The notes beneath the pieces are model-generated. The model was not told where the DNA came from, did no database searches, and was given only the letters and a program-made list of their open reading frames with translations. A DNA stretch of 64,000 nt from UBA7985 sp002711265 (GTDB lineage: Bacteria; Pseudomonadota; Alphaproteobacteria; UBA7985), in assembly GCA_965660945.1 (NCBI GenBank), contig CBFIBS010000007.1, positions 1 through 64,000 of the forward strand, in the 5' to 3' direction. Shown here piece by piece: positions 61,942 through 64,000 of this stretch. A program made the translations under genes and the position numbers. The stretch's first letter is position 1, and each line of letters begins with the position of its first letter.

Positions 61942-63264
61942 CTAGTTGCGCGCGACCCGCGGCGACCACGCTGGATCAGAGGCCTCGCTGGTCGTTGGCA
62001 GTATCCATTCCTGCCGGCTGAAGATATCAACTGCGTAGATGCGTGTCTTCACCGAACCATCGCCCGTCTGCCGCTCCTGCCGGGCAAAGGCCAGCGCCGA
62101 GCCGTTGGGCGACCAGGTCGGGCTCTCGACCACGTAGCCGGTGGCAAGGATCTGCTCGGTGGTGCCGTCGGGCCGCATCACCCCAATGGAAAACTCGCCA
62201 TCCTTGATCCGGGTAAAGGCGATCCAGTCACCGTTGGGGGACCAGACCGGGGTGGCATAGCGGGCGCGGTCCTGCACCGAGATGCGGCGCACCTGCCCCG
62301 TCTGCCGGTTGAGCACGTAGATCTGCTGCGAGCCGCTGCGGTCACTCTCGAAGGCAACCAGCCGCCCGTCGGGTGAAATCGAGGGCGACGTCTCGGCGCT
62401 CGGCGCCGTGGTCACCCGCTCCCGCCCCCGGGTCTGCAGGTCCATGTAGTAGATGTCTGTGTTGCCGTTCAGCGCCAGCGAGTAGACGATTCCCCTGCCG
62501 TCCGGGGAGAACCGGGGCGAGAAGGTCGAGGTTCCCTGCGCAGTCTCCAGCACTTCCTGCTGACCGGTCACGAGATGCTTGAGGATGACCTGAACCCGGC
62601 CATTGCTGATCTCAGTGTAGGTGATTTCGCGCCCGTCCGGGGAGAAGCGTGGCGTCACAACGATGTTCCGGCCGTCGGAGAGGTAGCGGATGTTGTGGCC
62701 ATCCTGATCCATCATCGCCAGCCGCTTGACCCGCTGCGTGGCCGAGCCGTCCTCGGCGATGAACAGGATCTGGCTGCCGAAGTGGCCGTTCATCCCGGCA
62801 AACTTGAGGTGGATGCGGTCAGAGATAAAGTGCGCCAGCCCGCGCCACTGGTTGAGCGGCAGCCGCGCGCGCTGCGCCTCGCGACGCTGCTTGCTCCGCG
62901 GCTGGTAGAGGAAATATTTGACCTCGATATCGCTCTCGTTGACCGACACAGAGCCAACCACCAGTGCCTGTGCCGGAGACTCACGCCAACCGCGCCAGTC
63001 GGGGTTCTCCAGAAAGTCGGCTGCCTGCTGCGGATAGGCCGTAGGATCGACCACTTCAAAGGCGCCGGACTTGCTCAGGTTCTGGCGCATGATCTTGGTC
63101 AGATCGCGGGCATGCTGCGAAGATCCGCTCTGCTCCGCGTACAATTCGAGTACGGCAACAGGGATCGAGCCCTTTTCGCCGCCGGTGACGCCCACACGGA
63201 ATTGGGCCGACGCCACGCCAGCAAAGAACAAGCCAATAACTGCGATGAGAAAGACACTACGCAT
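61942..63264 (-). CDS. tolB: Tol-Pal system protein TolB
   Basis: Periplasmic beta-propeller that shuttles between Pal and TolA. Start at 63264 (MRSVFLIAVIGLFFAGVASA, a Sec signal peptide); 440 residues. The N-terminal domain (VAVLELYAEQSGSSQHARDL) precedes six propeller repeats of the WSPNG/FSPDG type (RFSPDGREITYTEISNGR, SPSISPDGRLVAFESDRSG). The 342-bp gap after its stop separates it from pal. Confidence 0.95.
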   Translation of the reverse strand: MRSVFLIAVIGLFFAGVASAQFRVGVTGGEKGSIPVAVLELYAEQSGSSQHARDLTKIMRQNLSKSGAFEVVDPTAYPQQAADFLENPDWRGWRESPAQALVVGSVSVNESDIEVKYFLYQPRSKQRREAQRARLPLNQWRGLAHFISDRIHLKFAGMNGHFGSQILFIAEDGSATQRVKRLAMMDQDGHNIRYLSDGRNIVVTPRFSPDGREITYTEISNGRVQVILKHLVTGQQEVLETAQGTSTFSPRFSPDGRGIVYSLALNGNTDIYYMDLQTRGRERVTTAPSAETSPSISPDGRLVAFESDRSGSQQIYVLNRQTGQVRRISVQDRARYATPVWSPNGDWIAFTRIKDGEFSIGVMRPDGTTEQILATGYVVESPTWSPNGSALAFARQERQTGDGSVKTRIYAVDIFSRQEWILPTTSEASDPAWSPRVARN

Positions 63265-63372
63265 AACCCTGCCTAAAAACGCGTGCACTAGGGCGGAAAT
63301 GGGGCTGGAATAAACCCCTCTGCGGGATTCCCGATCTTGTTGCGTTCACGTCACAGTGATCCGTATTTGCGG

Positions 63373-64000
63373 TCAAAATGCGGACCTTGGCTGCATCACC
63401 ACCTCGATCTCGAAGGCCTCGCCGCTGGTGCCTGATGGGTTGAGGAAAGGCTCGCAGCTGTAGAGCGCGCTTTCCGCCGACTGCACGAAGGCGCTGACCT
63501 GATCATCTGTCGCGTTATCCTCTGCACCGACCTTGCCGCGCTCGATCTCCGCAATGTCGCCGTTCTGGTCCAGGCTGATGGTAAAGCTCACCTGCCATTC
63601 CCGTGGATAGCGGATGAACAGCGGATAGTTCCACTCGCCGTTGACGCAGCTCTGAACGTAGTCCGAGGACCGCAGTTCGGCCGCACGCTGACGCGCTTCG
63701 GCCTCGCGCTGATCTGCGGCGGCCTGCTCGTCGGCCTCGGACTGCACGGTGGCTTCTGCGGCTTCGGCAGCCACGGCGGCTTCAGCCTCCCGTGCTTCCT
63801 CGGCCAGATCCCGGTGCACGGGCAAGGCGCGGGGCCGTGGCTTGGGGTAGGCCGGAACAAAGACATCGTCTTCGTCCGCTGCCTCATCCGTAGCGGCATC
63901 GGTAATTTCGGAGATCAGGTCGGCCAGCGCGTCGCCGTCGTCAGCGGCGAAATCAGCCTCATCGGGTGACTGGTCGTTGGCCGGCTCAGGCAGCGTGTCG
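63373..64000 (-). CDS. tolA: TolA C-terminal part, 5' end outside window
   Basis: Energy-transducing protein of Tol-Pal. The frame is open from the right edge to a stop at 63373, about 209 residues. It reads as an acidic stretch, a Pro/Arg linker (YPKPRPRALPVH), an Ala/Glu-rich helical domain II (EAAVAAEAAEATVQSEADEQ), and a C-terminal globular domain with WNYPLFIRYPREWQVSFTIS that fits TolA/TonB C-terminal folds. The last two Cys (SCVNGEW, YSCEPF) may form a disulfide. Gene order with tolB and pal supports the call. Confidence 0.85.
   Translation of the reverse strand, partial: DTLPEPANDQSPDEADFAADDGDALADLISEITDAATDEAADEDDVFVPAYPKPRPRALPVHRDLAEEAREAEAAVAAEAAEATVQSEADEQAAADQREAEARQRAAELRSSDYVQSCVNGEWNYPLFIRYPREWQVSFTISLDQNGDIAEIERGKVGAEDNATDDQVSAFVQSAESALYSCEPFLNPSGTSGEAFEIEVVMQPRSAF

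Overview
The window is a GC-rich stretch of bacterial chromosome that reads as an alphaproteobacterium. Evidence from the genes: a CarD regulator, RpoH with its RpoH box, a DUF1013/TrcR cell-cycle protein, COQ9 and UbiG (ubiquinone), a Suv3-like helicase followed by an S4 protein, a 7Fe ferredoxin and CarD, divergent lysC/ubiG, and the order tolA-tolB-pal-cpoB, tilS, ftsH, folP. I cannot name the genus. Almost everything looks like core chromosome. I see no insertion sequence, prophage, integrase, CRISPR array, rRNA or replication origin. Two tRNA genes are present: Leu-CAA and Thr-CGT.

Layout. 1-4551 (minus): a TRAP transporter operon (dctP, an enlarged dctQ, and a dctM that runs off the left edge), then tRNA-Leu. 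5020-8307: a VTT/YqaA membrane protein, DsbB, an HNH nuclease, a GFSQG-type esterase, ZapA and its coiled-coil neighbour. 8589-13055: transketolase, two poorly characterised small genes (one a degenerate ThiE-like barrel), elongation factor P and an inositol monophosphatase-family enzyme. 13308-19004: a secreted Ala/Ser/Thr-rich protein with an OmpA-like end, then a MotA/ExbB-like channel protein with a long cytoplasmic tail and a MotB-like protein with a very long periplasmic coiled coil; this is the best candidate for an under-described system. 19056-21848: L31, a small heat shock protein with a probable RpoH promoter and ROSE-type RNA thermometer, a membrane protein and TrcR. 21993-27274: PepF, an ABC1 kinase, a CDP-alcohol phosphatidyltransferase, S21, COQ9 and a 49-residue YdcH-like protein.

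27390-35118: Suv3-like helicase, HslR-like S4 protein, TerC, FdxA, CarD, a catalytically degenerate PPP-type phosphatase and RpoH. 35235-42370: aspartokinase, UbiG, a cytochrome b561, EtfAB, a P-loop protein, MetA (predicted acetyltransferase) and adenine phosphoribosyltransferase. 42371-43043: a regulatory region holding a long apt leader hairpin and two CGCAA-N3-TTGCG palindromes in front of a small HTH gene. 44200-50626 (minus): a complete leucine/isovalerate operon, liuA-B-D-E-C. 51078-53509: a CreC/CreB-like two-component system. 53685-56216: a HAD hydrolase, a membrane protein and dihydropteroate synthase. 56334-64000 (minus): ftsH, tilS, cpoB, pal, tolB and the 3' end of tolA.

Functional links. 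The liu operon feeds electrons to EtfAB through isovaleryl-CoA dehydrogenase and on to the ubiquinone made with UbiG and COQ9. The Tol-Pal/CpoB set and the MotA/MotB-like pair are two separate proton-driven envelope machines. RpoH is encoded here and a plausible RpoH target (hsp20) lies 15 kb away.
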